NCBI GenBank assembly: GCA_002298915.1
Contig: DBML01000004.1
Coordinates: 1 to 64,000 of the forward strand
Length of the DNA stretch: 64,000 nt
Direction: 5' to 3'
DNA from: Clostridium sp. UBA699
GTDB taxonomy: Bacteria > Bacillota > Clostridia > Clostridiales > Clostridiaceae
Shown in pieces: positions 16,154 to 24,502 of this stretch (its first letter is position 1; each line of letters starts with the position of its first letter). The notes below the pieces were generated by a model. It worked only from the letters and a program-made list of their open reading frames with translations. It searched no databases and was not told the DNA's origin. Made by a program: the position numbers and the translations under genes.

Positions 16154-19100
16154 CTAATTCCTTTTCGAGCTTGCCCCTCTTGTGAGCGTGCTGTCCCTGG
16201 TTGATGTGGATCTCGTTGATGATGAGCTGCTGGAGCTTGACGAGCTTTTCGCCGGCATACTGCTCAGGATCTTCTCCAGCTTCTTCTTGTCTGCTGTTGG
16301 CAGTGTGGCGTTCGCCTGCTTGACCAGATCTATCATCTGCTGCCTTATGGATCTTGCCTCCTCAGGTGTGTCCGCCTCTGTTGCCTTCTTTGAGAGGTCA
16401 GATATGTCGTTCAGTGTGCTGTTGAAGCTGTTCCTATAGGCTTCTGCCCCGGTTGTTACCTTCTTGTCATTCCCGCCGTTTATGAAGTTGCTGTCAGCGG
16501 CAATCTGCTTTAGCATATCCACGTTGTCGTAGAAGTCCGTCATGCTCTGGTTGCTGTACACGGGATCCGCTGTGAATTTATTCGTCACCGGCTTCAGTAG
16601 GTTTCCAGTCCTGCCGCTGCCCTCGTAATTACTCTTCGTGGCTGCCGGAAGCGCCAGCTGCGCTACGATGCCGAAATACGATCTGATGAGATAGTCCACC
16701 TGCTTCGGTGATATGTTGGCTGCTTGCCCTATGGCCTTGCCTATCTCCGAGGTTGTTTCATCATACTGCTGAGCCGGTGACCTGTCCTGCATTGACAAAG
16801 GCACTATGGCCCTGCCTGCGAAGTCCTTGTTCATTGGAAGGTTGCGAACCAGAGGAGCCCACAGCCCGCTTGTGAAAGGGTTCACCGGTGTGAAGTTGTT
16901 GGCCACGGTGTTACTGAAGCCCTTGAAGGCCTGCTCTTCCCCGCTTGCCGCTCTTATAGCCCTCTCTGTCAAGCTGCTGAACAGCACACCAATTTCCCTG
17001 GACTTAGGTATCTTTATGAACGTGTCCCCAGTAGGTATCAGAAAGTATGTGTCCTTCGTCCTGTTGTCCAGCTCCTTATAGTTCGGGTTGTTCGCGTTCA
17101 CCGCATCCAGGATGAGCGTCGGGGCTGTCACGATTGTGGCCCCTTTCAGTACTGTCTGGATAGGAGCGTTCTTGAACTGCCTCATCGTCCTGTCTAGTCC
17201 CTGCACGCTGGCGTTCAGGTATGGGACGCTGATATCCACGCGCTTTGTTATGTCTCCGCCTCTGCTGAAGTTGGTTGTGACCTCTCCTGCGTTGTACAGC
17301 GCATCCTGTACTGTACCGCCCTTCTCGAGTGTTCTCTTGAACTCCGCCAGTCTCGGTATGGTTTCTGTAGCGTTGTTGACCGCCTCCACCTTCTTGAGGC
17401 CCTTCACGAGGATGTTGTCCCTCTTTGTCAAGTCCTTCACTGCTTCCGCTGCTTTATCCGGGCTGAAGAAGTTCGACATCTCGCCTCCCACTGCCCTGTA
17501 CTGCTTGGCTATGTCGGTGTTCTTTCTGATGTCGTTCAATGCGCTTGCGTAATCCGCTGCAAACTTGAAAGGATTCTTCTCCGAGCCGTTCACGTATGCT
17601 GTCGGGATATCCCTCATAACGTTAGATACAGTAAACAGAGGGTTCTTCGTGGTTATCAGCGCCTTGAAGGCATTCGTCAGGGGCTTTGCGATATTCTTCT
17701 CCCAATCGTTCAGGTTCGGATTCTTGAATACCGAATGGAGCGACTCCAGCAGGTTCTCATCGTTCACCTTGACATTGACCGGCTTTCCGTTTACCAGGAC
17801 AGATACGATGCTCTTGTCGTTCGCGTTGATCTCGACCGGCCTCTCTATGAATTCAGGTTCAGTGTTCTTTACCTGACTTTTGAAAGGTGTTAACCCTGAG
17901 CCCTCAGCGTCCATACCCGGCGCAAACTTCTTCAAGTTCATCTCTTTCTTGTATTTCGGATTAGGGACCAGCTCCGTCTCCGGGATTATCTCAGCAAACT
18001 TCCTCAGGCCTTCCGGATCCGCCTCTAGGGCTTTGACAAGGTTCTGACCGACTTCGTTGTATCTGGCAGTCCTCACCGTCCTGTTGACCAGGTTCATGAT
18101 GTTCTCCATCGGGTCTATGATATTACGTTCCGAGCCTGTGGCCTTCTTGAGCGGGTTGCTCTGATCCACGAAGCCCTTCCCTCCGAGGTTCTTCACACCT
18201 TCCTCAAGCGCCGAGTACTCCCTCTGGGTCGGGATATAGTTCTTGTACGTGTCGTTCAGGGACTGCCAGAGGTCGTCCTCAATCATCCCGGACTTATGCC
18301 CCCAGGTGTCCATGAACTTGTTCACGAAGCCTGTCAGCCTGTCGTTCAATGCTTTCCATTCAGGATGTTGCAGCTCGATCAACTGTGCGGCCTTGGCGCT
18401 CTCCTCGGAAGAGAAGTCTGTAAATACATGTTTTCCCTCTCTTGCTCTGTCTATGTTGTGCCGCTGCAGCACGTACTTGAGGAATTCCCTCTTGCCTTCC
18501 TCATCCTGAGGCATATCCTCTGCGATTGACTTGAGGCTCTCACCTATAGGCCGCCCTTCCATGTCCACAAGGTTCTCATTGAATATGGCGTCTATGGTGC
18601 CTCCGACCTTCTTGCTGTTCGTGGCCAGCCTGTATGTGGTCTCATCCACTTTCTTGATAGGGTTGTTGATATCCACAAGATGGGTGTATATATCGCTGGC
18701 CTTGTCCTTTATCCCCTGGAGCAGCGGCGTCTTCTCTTTAGATCCACCGATTATTACATCCTGGAGGGACAAGGTCCTGTCGTTTGCTCCCATTGCAGGG
18801 TGCGTGACCCCTGCTGCCTGCTCTGTGGCTGCAATGGCGTTTGTCCCCAGCGTTCCCGGATTTGCCTGTGCAGTTGCCCTCCCGCTGTCTGCCCCTGCTA
18901 GAAAAGGCTCTAAGGAGCTCACAGCGGCATTCCTTTTCACCGGGTTGATGAGGTTCATCTGCTTCAGGTCCTTGACTCCCGCTGCTTCCGCCAGGTTCAC
19001 ATCTGCTCCTATCCTGGAAGCTTCCGTCCTGGCATTCTCAAGCCTGCCCACTATCTCGTCAAGGTTGATGCCGAGTTCCGGCTGAATCCTCTGAATCTCA

Positions 19101-20218
19101 TCCGGTTCGAGCTTGTAGTGGCCGAAGTGGTTGTGTATCGCCTCTATCGCATTCTCATACTCCTGCTGCGCTTTCCTCAGCTCCGTATTCACCACGGTGT
19201 ACTTGGCTGAGACAGGCCCTGTTAAATCTTTCGAAGCTTTTGAGGCAGTTGCTCCTGCATTGTCCAGCCCTGCTAAGATTGGCTCTGAGGAGCTCACAGG
19301 GGTATTAATGACGGGCTCCGCAGCTCTCTTGAATATGGAAAGAATCATGCTCTTCTGGTTGCCTTCTGCATCCGTGTAGTTCACCCTGCCGTCCTTAACG
19401 CCGCTGATCTTGACCTTCATCTCCCCCAACTTGTGGGTAGCACTTCCGAGGCCCTTGAGCCCCATGCCGAAGGTCATGTTCTCCAGGGCTCCCTTCCCGA
19501 CCTCTTCAGCTGTGCCTTTCAGCCCGTCTCCTGAGCTTAGGCCTATAGCTCCGCCGTACAGTGCGCCTTCCGCTGCGTCTCTTGCTGCTGTTGGGAGTAT
19601 AAAATTTGCAGCTTTTCCCGCTGCCCCTGCGAGGTTTACCTTTGAAAGGCCCTTGGTCACAAGCTTCTCCGCTGCATTTCCCACAGGTGTGAGAGCTCCC
19701 TGCACGCTTCCGCCCCCGAGGCCCGGGAGTCTGGTGCTCATCCCGGCTCCGAAGCCGATGATATCGCCCACGGCGCTCTCGACCACGTTGGTCTCGGGAT
19801 TGAAGCTCTCGTGCGATGCTGGATCCACTCCGGCAGCTTTGTCGAGTTGTCCCACGAAGCTGTCCGCAGCTCTCTGCATGATCTTGTTAGGGGCGGAGTT
19901 TACGAGCAGCTGCCCGAGTTTGCTTTTGGCGGCGTTGTCTGCTACAGTGTTCCATTTGTCCGACCAGGTCTTCCCCGCTATCTCGTCGTCATGGCTGTTG
20001 AAGTCCAGCTTGCCGCTGGGGATTGAAGCTTTAGGGAAAGTGAACTTGGACTCTATCGCCGGCTTTGATATCGAGGTCGATGTGTCTGCGCTTATATCAG
20101 AGTTTGATGATGCTGTTTTTCTTGGTACAAGTCCCACAGGTTTAGGGGTAGCGCGGGGAACCCTGTACACGGGATTTGCAGTACCGTCTCCATTCCATTT
20201 TGGGATTGACTTTGCCAT
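16154..20218 (-). CDS. 1354-residue LPD38-like large phage/polyvalent-type protein
   Basis: This very long protein has an N-terminal low-complexity part, a Gly/Ala-rich amphipathic stretch at about 110-240 (GFGAGMSTRLPGLGGGSVQG), long helical regions, and at about residues 850-1150 a segment (NPLFTVSNVMRDIPTAYVNG through YNAGEVTTNFSRGGDI and VPYLNASVQGLDRTMRQF) that matches my knowledge of the LPD38 domain of large polyvalent proteins. The C-terminus carries a run of ten serines and a basic tail. Such proteins in short-tailed phages can be injected internal virion proteins. Its ATG overlaps the stop of the Asn-rich gene by 1 nt, so the two are coupled. No catalytic motif is visible to me. Confidence 0.7.
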   Translation of the reverse strand: MAKSIPKWNGDGTANPVYRVPRATPKPVGLVPRKTASSNSDISADTSTSISKPAIESKFTFPKASIPSGKLDFNSHDDEIAGKTWSDKWNTVADNAAKSKLGQLLVNSAPNKIMQRAADSFVGQLDKAAGVDPASHESFNPETNVVESAVGDIIGFGAGMSTRLPGLGGGSVQGALTPVGNAAEKLVTKGLSKVNLAGAAGKAANFILPTAARDAAEGALYGGAIGLSSGDGLKGTAEEVGKGALENMTFGMGLKGLGSATHKLGEMKVKISGVKDGRVNYTDAEGNQKSMILSIFKRAAEPVINTPVSSSEPILAGLDNAGATASKASKDLTGPVSAKYTVVNTELRKAQQEYENAIEAIHNHFGHYKLEPDEIQRIQPELGINLDEIVGRLENARTEASRIGADVNLAEAAGVKDLKQMNLINPVKRNAAVSSLEPFLAGADSGRATAQANPGTLGTNAIAATEQAAGVTHPAMGANDRTLSLQDVIIGGSKEKTPLLQGIKDKASDIYTHLVDINNPIKKVDETTYRLATNSKKVGGTIDAIFNENLVDMEGRPIGESLKSIAEDMPQDEEGKREFLKYVLQRHNIDRAREGKHVFTDFSSEESAKAAQLIELQHPEWKALNDRLTGFVNKFMDTWGHKSGMIEDDLWQSLNDTYKNYIPTQREYSALEEGVKNLGGKGFVDQSNPLKKATGSERNIIDPMENIMNLVNRTVRTARYNEVGQNLVKALEADPEGLRKFAEIIPETELVPNPKYKKEMNLKKFAPGMDAEGSGLTPFKSQVKNTEPEFIERPVEINANDKSIVSVLVNGKPVNVKVNDENLLESLHSVFKNPNLNDWEKNIAKPLTNAFKALITTKNPLFTVSNVMRDIPTAYVNGSEKNPFKFAADYASALNDIRKNTDIAKQYRAVGGEMSNFFSPDKAAEAVKDLTKRDNILVKGLKKVEAVNNATETIPRLAEFKRTLEKGGTVQDALYNAGEVTTNFSRGGDITKRVDISVPYLNASVQGLDRTMRQFKNAPIQTVLKGATIVTAPTLILDAVNANNPNYKELDNRTKDTYFLIPTGDTFIKIPKSREIGVLFSSLTERAIRAASGEEQAFKGFSNTVANNFTPVNPFTSGLWAPLVRNLPMNKDFAGRAIVPLSMQDRSPAQQYDETTSEIGKAIGQAANISPKQVDYLIRSYFGIVAQLALPAATKSNYEGSGRTGNLLKPVTNKFTADPVYSNQSMTDFYDNVDMLKQIAADSNFINGGNDKKVTTGAEAYRNSFNSTLNDISDLSKKATEADTPEEARSIRQQMIDLVKQANATLPTADKKKLEKILSSMPAKSSSSSSSSSSTRSTSTRDSTLTRGASSKRN

Positions 20219-21036
20219 TAGTTATTCACCTTCCATATCGCAGGATCTACTCCTGTATACCCGAGATTCTTGCTGTAGTTCTTCACGGTGTCGATTGCCG
20301 TGTTACCCCCATTGTAGTGGATCAGGTCAGGAGATTCTGAGTTCTTGTAATAGTAGTTGTAAAGTTCGTCATACTTGGTCTGGCCCAGTGTGGCTCTCAG
20401 GGCTTCCTCATTGTTCTTCAGGTACATATATCCCTGGTTGGTCTTCATTGCATTCTTCAGTTCGTACTTTGCCTGGTCGAGAAGCTCTGCCGCTGTAAGT
20501 TCCTTAGCCTTTGATGCTTTTGCCGCTGCAGCTGCTGCCCTGGCTTGTTCAGCCCTCAGCGAGTCGACCTTGTTCTTGAACTCCCAGTCAGTATTTGTGT
20601 TGTACTCAGCAATCTTGTTAGCCGTCTCCGAGTTCAGGGCATTCACCTTATTGTTGTAGGAGTTGTTGTAGTTGTTCATGTTCGTGTCCCAGTTCTTCTT
20701 ATATTCGCCCATAATGCGGTTGTAGTTGTTGACTTTGTTCGACTTGTCCTGGTTGTTATGGAGCACTCCTGTGAGAAGTTCTCCCCCATTCGAGAAGCCG
20801 TTCCTGGCCGCCAGTTCCCTCAGGAGCTTGTTCTCGTTATTCGCTGTTATATCTGCATCCACTCTCCCGGTGTCCGTCGTATCCTGCTGTGTCTTGAGCT
20901 GAGCATTCGCATCGTTTATATATGACTGCCTTGAGGCGTTCAGATCGTTCATGCTGTTCTGCTTCTGTGTATTGAGATTATTGGCGTACAGCGTCTTGAG
21001 CTTCTCCGCCTGTGCCCATAAATCGTTTTCCGTCAT
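20218..21036 (-). CDS. Asn/Ala-rich helical element protein, possible virion-associated partner of the LPD38 protein
   Basis: This 272-residue protein is predominantly helical with strong Asn, Lys, Ala and Gln bias (NRIMGEYKKNWDTNMNNYNN; AEQARAAAAAAKASKAKELT) and a more ordered C-terminal end. I do not recognise a family by name. The ATG at 21036 has AAGGAGG 8 nt upstream; an in-frame start at 21087 lies inside the preceding small gene. The overlap TAATG with the giant gene suggests stoichiometric co-production. A scaffold, ejection or adaptor role is inference. Confidence 0.65.
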   Translation of the reverse strand: MTENDLWAQAEKLKTLYANNLNTQKQNSMNDLNASRQSYINDANAQLKTQQDTTDTGRVDADITANNENKLLRELAARNGFSNGGELLTGVLHNNQDKSNKVNNYNRIMGEYKKNWDTNMNNYNNSYNNKVNALNSETANKIAEYNTNTDWEFKNKVDSLRAEQARAAAAAAKASKAKELTAAELLDQAKYELKNAMKTNQGYMYLKNNEEALRATLGQTKYDELYNYYYKNSESPDLIHYNGGNTAIDTVKNYSKNLGYTGVDPAIWKVNN

Positions 21037-21086
21037 GTGTGTATTCCTCCTTGTTTTTAAATTTTTTATGTGAGTTTTACCTAGCA

Positions 21087-21218
21087 CTAACTCTGCGGCA
21101 TAAGCTGCATGGCTTTCTTCTCCCAGTATCTGTCCTGGATCCGCTTAACCTTATCAGGATTCTTCCTTCTCCAATCCCTGGCATAGGCTGCCTTCGCCTT
21201 CCTGATATCTTCTTTCAT
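21087..21218 (-). CDS. 43-residue basic protein
   Basis: This small open frame encodes a protein with the pattern AYARDWRRKNPDKVKRIQ then RYWEKKA, seen in short phage-encoded basic proteins. AAGGAGG at 21228-21234 is 9 nt before the ATG, a strong site. It is the first gene after the terminator-like barrier and is followed by the Asn-rich gene after 50 nt. The role is unknown; nucleic-acid binding is plausible from its charge. Confidence 0.75.
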   Translation of the reverse strand: MKEDIRKAKAAYARDWRRKNPDKVKRIQDRYWEKKAMQLMPQS

Positions 21219-21246
21219 CTGTTTGAACCTCCTTTCCTCTGAAAAT

Positions 21247-21303
21247 AAAAAAAAGCCGGAAATACATCAACCCTATTTAAAGAGTTGAACATATTCCCGG
21301 GCC
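21247..21303 (-). terminator. strong terminator or antitermination target between early and late genes
   Basis: On the minus strand a long imperfect stem from GCCCGGGAATATG to GTATTTCCGGC is followed by eight T residues. It lies only 13 nt before the ribosome site of the 43-residue gene, so it can stop early transcripts from entering the late block. Confidence 0.8.
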
Positions 21304-21320
21304 CTAACATTCGTTAAAGC

Positions 21321-21338
21321 TTCCACCTGCTGCGGTGG
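21321..21338. other. small hairpin in the leader upstream of the barrier terminator
   Basis: CCACC and GGTGG pair across a 7-nt loop. Together with the adjoining 21305-21420 AT-rich stretch it forms a gene-free leader between the excisionase-like gene and the barrier terminator. Confidence 0.4.
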
Positions 21339-21423
21339 GGTACTTCAATATTTATCTTTGTGTTTATGTTTATTATACCACAATATCTTGAATAAATGTG
21401 AGTAAACGGCAAATTTATATTGA

Positions 21424-21636
21424 CTAATCGTGCCGGAGCTCGTGAACATCGTGCGGATCCGTAAGGTCGTACCCCTCATACTTCTCAAGGAACTCGAGAA
21501 GAGCTTCTCTCCTGATCTTGTAGCTCCCCAGCTTCAGGGCCGGCAGCAGTCCTGCCTTGATGAGAGAGTACACGTATGCGGCATTGGTCTTGATGAGCTT
21601 TGCGACTTCGGGCACAGTGTAAAGAATGTCTTCCAT
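21424..21636 (-). CDS. excisionase-like helix-turn-helix protein
   Basis: This 70-residue protein has the MerR/Xis-like HTH pattern MEDILYTVPEVAKLIKTN followed by AAYVYSLIKAGLLPALKLG and YKIRREALLEFLEKYEG. Such proteins bind DNA as excisionases or small regulators. The ATG at 21636 is 8 nt after GGGAGG; a GTG at 21645 overlaps that site. It is the last leftward gene before the barrier terminator. Confidence 0.85.
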   Translation of the reverse strand: MEDILYTVPEVAKLIKTNAAYVYSLIKAGLLPALKLGSYKIRREALLEFLEKYEGYDLTDPHDVHELRHD

Positions 21637-21941
21637 GGCTTCCACCTCCCTTCTCTTTTTATGGACTCAGATTTCTCAGTATAGCTTTTTTATGGTAGAC
21701 GAAATGGCCGGATAGAATCCCTTTCATCTGAGGGTATGAATTTTGTGTATACCCCTTTTTAGGGCCTCACAAATCTTTCTTAAAATAATAGGAGATTGCC
21801 CATTTATTAGCAATCCCCTGTCGCTCCGCCGAGTTCCCCTGAGCAAATTCTTCGCAATGCTCAGATGAGTTTATACTCTACTATTCTCTACCGGGTTATC
21901 TTAGTAAATCTTAGCAGCCGACCTTAACATTTCTTAACAAA
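21637..21941. other. gene-free stretch with one hairpin and one copy of a dispersed motif
   Basis: I see no coding frame with a ribosome site. GGGGATTGC-N9-GGCAATCTCC (minus strand, 21787-21816) can fold as a terminator-like hairpin. At 21752-21776 is one copy of the motif that recurs at 22455 and 22502. Confidence 0.5.
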
Positions 21942-22049
21942 TCATCTGTTGTTGTATGCCTGCTTCCACTGCTGCAGCCCCTGAAGACTCGGCTCCCTGT
22001 GTGCCGCCTTGCAGTGGTCCATATATGCCAGGAATATAGGTACCTGCAT
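21942..22049 (-). CDS. 35-residue hypothetical protein
   Basis: A short open frame (MQVPIFLAYMDHCKAAH, ending LQQWKQAYNNR) with AAGGAGG 8 nt before the ATG. It follows the 73-residue gene after 12 nt. I do not recognise it; the strong ribosome site and packed context support translation. Confidence 0.5.
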   Translation of the reverse strand: MQVPIFLAYMDHCKAAHREPSLQGLQQWKQAYNNR

Positions 22050-22061
22050 CTCAATCCCTCC

Positions 22062-22283
22062 TTACCACAATCTGAGGCACTGGGCCTCTCCCTGGGCTAC
22101 CCCGTTGCAGCCTGTCGGGTAAATCTTGTAAGTCCCTTCTGCGACAACGCGCACCGGGAAGAACTCGGATCCAAGTCCGTTTGTAATCACCAGGTCATCC
22201 GGGTAGTCTGTCAGTATCCTCTTCATTGCTCCCACAGTAAGCCCGCCGCTGCTTCCATAATCTTTGAATAATGTTTTACCCAC
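22062..22283 (-). CDS. 73-residue hypothetical phage-type protein
   Basis: The protein starts with GTG at 22283, 8 nt after GGGAGG. It begins KTLFKDYGSSGGLTVGAMKR and contains PDDLVITNGLGSEFFPVRVV, a strand-rich pattern seen in small phage proteins. It overlaps the end of the 47-residue gene by 8 nt. The function is unknown. Confidence 0.65.
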   Translation of the reverse strand: MGKTLFKDYGSSGGLTVGAMKRILTDYPDDLVITNGLGSEFFPVRVVAEGTYKIYPTGCNGVAQGEAQCLRLW

Positions 22284-22419
22284 GCTTGCAGCCTCCCTCC
22301 TGGAGCTCGCAAAGCTTGCTGTATACGTAAGCGAATCCGTGCTCCTTGACGGCCCTTTTCACCAATGTATCAAATCCTTCCCATCCCCTGGATCCATTCT
22401 TCTTTTCTATCTTTTTCAT
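22276..22419 (-). CDS. 47-residue hypothetical protein
   Basis: This small frame encodes a charged helical protein (GWEGFDTLVKRAVKEHGFAY, then VYSKLCELQEGG). AGGAAGG lies 8 nt before its ATG, and its stop overlaps the GTG start of the next gene, so translational coupling is likely. No family recognised. Confidence 0.6.
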   Translation of the reverse strand: MKKIEKKNGSRGWEGFDTLVKRAVKEHGFAYVYSKLCELQEGGCKRG

Positions 22420-22535
22420 AAAAATCGCCTTCCTATTAATAAATTTTTAATACTGCCCTTTTTTAGGGCGTCACGAATGTCACTATGCCTGCTCTTCCAT
22501 TCCTTTTTGGGGTGTCAGAAATGTCCGGATACTTG

Positions 22536-23261
22536 TTATTCATCCTCTTCTGTACTTATGATGTTTCCTTCCATGTCCTTGATTGCCCTGTAGGTCTTAA
22601 TCTCTGGCCACAGCTCCTTGAACTTCTGGAAGGCAGCGGCGTTGAGTTCCTTATTGCCCTTCATCTCGCTGTATATGTGTTCATGGATTGCCCAGTACAC
22701 CGGCATCTCGTATTCCGGGCAGTCATAAAAGCCCTTGGCCCTGCCCTTGCGCTCCCTGTACTCAGCGCCTGCCACTGTGATTATTGAATACACCGGGTGC
22801 GCTGGTTTCCGCTTATCCTTCATGAGATCATAGTACCGCTGCCGGCATTCCTCCCAGGTCTTCTCGTTGATGTTGAACAGTTGGCAGGCCTCGTGCTCTG
22901 TCAGCACGTCGTTCTGAAGGATGTTTGAGAGGTGCCTGCCGCAGAAGGCTATCTGCTTCTTCTCTGACTCTATGTCCTCGTCAAGCTGTGCCAGGATGAG
23001 GTGCAGCTCTGCGGCATCCACCACATTGCTTATTGCCTTGTACTGATTGAATACCTCTTGATACTCGCGCTTGTGGTCCTCACATAGCTCAATCATCTTG
23101 TATGAACCCATCACTGCTCGGCGGGCTCTTGCGGCTTCACAGGACAGGTACTTCTTCAGCTCAGGATCTCCATGCTTAAGCTGGCCGGACAGGAACCGGA
23201 GGGCCCTGTCCTTCCTTTTGCCTTTGAAGTTGTCCAGAACGAAATCGTATAGTTTATCCAT
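22536..23261 (-). CDS. 241-residue hypothetical element protein
   Basis: This soluble, mostly helical protein begins MDKLYDFVLDNFKGKRKD and has a central heptad-like part (LHLILAQLDEDIESEKKQIA) and a C-terminal part around YECPEYEMP-like tyrosine-rich sequence. I do not recognise a domain. The ATG at 23261 has GAGGAGG 9 nt upstream, better than an in-frame start at 23279. It follows the DUF3970-like gene in the leftward early operon between the primase and the barrier terminator. Confidence 0.6.
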   Translation of the reverse strand: MDKLYDFVLDNFKGKRKDRALRFLSGQLKHGDPELKKYLSCEAARARRAVMGSYKMIELCEDHKREYQEVFNQYKAISNVVDAAELHLILAQLDEDIESEKKQIAFCGRHLSNILQNDVLTEHEACQLFNINEKTWEECRQRYYDLMKDKRKPAHPVYSIITVAGAEYRERKGRAKGFYDCPEYEMPVYWAIHEHIYSEMKGNKELNAAAFQKFKELWPEIKTYRAIKDMEGNIISTEEDE

Positions 23262-23379
23262 GATGTTTATCCTCCTCAATTCATATAATGTCTATATGGT
23301 ATGTAGTGTAAATTCTTGACATAGTTTCCTGATAGGAGTAAAATATAAACAGGTGTTTAGGTTATTGGTGAATTTTCAG

Positions 23380-23550
23380 TCATTCACCTGCGGAGAGCTC
23401 CAGGTAAATTCGTTTCCTGGGGCTCTTTCCTTTCCCCTGATATTCCTTCCTAGGCCACGACTTGACCTTCAGGTGGCCCTGCTGCTCCAGCATCCTCAGA
23501 AGCTTCGCCTTCTCTTCCTGGGTTTCAAATGAAGCTCTTATCTCGATCAA
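23380..23550 (-). CDS. 56-residue DUF3970-like small protein
   Basis: This open frame starts with TTG at 23550, 10 nt after GGAGG, and reads IEIRASFETQEEKAKLLRML through a strand-loop part to KRIYLELSAGE. Length and the strand-helix-strand pattern resemble DUF3970 proteins of Firmicute phages. The assignment is by memory of the pattern, so moderate. It begins 3 nt after the preceding gene ends. Confidence 0.6.
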   Translation of the reverse strand: MIEIRASFETQEEKAKLLRMLEQQGHLKVKSWPRKEYQGKGKSPRKRIYLELSAGE

Positions 23551-23553
23551 TAA

Positions 23554-23775
23554 TCAGTGACCTCCTCTCCTTGCTGCCCCTGTCGGCCTGTGCATCCTTC
23601 TGCCGGTGATCGCGCAGTGCAGGCGCAGCTGCTTCTGCCTCTCGGGCGTGCTGCTGTTCAGTAGTATCACAGTGCAGCCGTTCACGCATACCCTGGCCAC
23701 ATCCAGGGTAATCTCTGCTTTTGACTCACTCACGACATATTTCCTGCCTCTGTACTTGAATTCTCTATACTCCAT
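23554..23775 (-). CDS. 73-residue hypothetical protein
   Basis: The protein starts MEYREFKYRGRKYVVSESKA and ends in a basic Arg/His-rich tail (TGRRMHRPTGAARRGGH). The ATG at 23775 is 9 nt after GGAGG, which lies inside the end of the tandem-HTH gene (11-nt overlap). The function is unknown; a nucleic-acid contact is possible from its charge. Confidence 0.6.
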   Translation of the reverse strand: MEYREFKYRGRKYVVSESKAEITLDVARVCVNGCTVILLNSSTPERQKQLRLHCAITGRRMHRPTGAARRGGH

Positions 23776-24190
23776 CTTCATCTTCCTCCTCAAATTTATA
23801 TCCTGTGTACTCGCTGAAAAGTTTCGGTGATATATAGTAGGTGTATATGCTGGAAGTCTTCACAGCGGTACCTATAGGCAATTCTCCCCGCTGCAGCTCC
23901 AGTCGAATGAACTGAGGCGATACTCCCATGATTTCAGCAGCTTCTTTGATGGTGATCTTCTTTTTCATTGTCTCCGGCTCGCCTGTCTTGTCCTTCGGTT
24001 CACCCTCTTCAACCTTGTAACCGGTATACTCATAGAATAGTTTTGGCGAAATGTAGAAGGTCCAGATGCTGCTCATCTTAAGGGCCTTACCAAAAGGTAG
24101 GGTACCGTGTTTCAGGCCGGCCCGGATGAACTCCTGGGACTTGCCCATGATTTCCGCTGCTTCCGCTACAGTTATTTTCATCTTGCCCAT
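23765..24190 (-). CDS. protein with two tandem copies of an excisionase-like HTH domain
   Basis: This 141-residue protein is an internal duplication. Residues 4-64 (MKITVAEAAEIMGKSQEFIR and TFYISPKLFYEYTGYK) and 76-136 (KKITIKEAAEIMGVSPQFIR and TYYISPKLFSEYTGYK) are clearly homologous, each with a MerR/Xis-like HTH followed by an aromatic ISPKLF-EYTGYK segment. An acidic linker joins them. A single chain could bind two adjacent sites. AGGAG is 8 nt before the ATG. It belongs to the leftward early operon. Confidence 0.85.
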   Translation of the reverse strand: MGKMKITVAEAAEIMGKSQEFIRAGLKHGTLPFGKALKMSSIWTFYISPKLFYEYTGYKVEEGEPKDKTGEPETMKKKITIKEAAEIMGVSPQFIRLELQRGELPIGTAVKTSSIYTYYISPKLFSEYTGYKFEEEDEDGV

Positions 24191-24323
24191 GTTCCTCTCT
24201 CCTTTTCTTCTGAGGTTTTCTGAGGTTCCTGATATGAGTTTTATTGAGTACTCATATCAAGCTTTAACAAGTTTCAACCTCAAGTTTTTTCTAGTCCCGG
24301 CACTAAGTTTTCCTAAGTTTTGT

Positions 24324-24500
24324 CTATCTACGCTTCAGCTTTTTTTCTATTTTCCTTCTCTGGCTTCTGTTCAGCTTGACCTCTTCCGGCTTTTTGGTGT
24401 GACTTACCCTTGAGCCTGGGAGGGATCCGCTGTCCCTCTGAATGACATTGTTCTTATAAAAATAAAGTGCAGTGCCGTTGATGTGTTTTGTTACTGGCAT
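24324..24500 (-). CDS. 58-residue basic hypothetical protein
   Basis: This frame encodes MPVTKHINGTALYFYKNNVI followed by a Lys/Arg-rich tail ending KIEKKLKRR. AGGAGG is 8 nt before the ATG. It starts 2 nt after the preceding gene ends. Its role is unknown. Confidence 0.6.
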   Translation of the reverse strand: MPVTKHINGTALYFYKNNVIQRDSGSLPGSRVSHTKKPEEVKLNRSQRRKIEKKLKRR

Positions 24501-24502
24501 AT

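Larger units (their letters stand above)
21752..22525. repeat. three dispersed copies of a 25-bp motif (C-run/TTTTT/GGG then TCAC-AAT)
   Basis: Copies are at 21752-21776, 22455-22483 and 22502-22525. The shared pattern on the plus strand is CCCTTTTTAGGG, one or two bases, TCA(C/G), one or two bases, AAT(C/G)T. Each can also form a small hairpin. They lie between small genes and could be regulator or sigma-factor sites. Confidence 0.45.

Noticed and set aside
16200..16260. A serine-codon run that looks like a tandem repeat.
   Set aside because: It encodes the low-complexity C-terminal tail of the 1354-residue protein; the codons vary.
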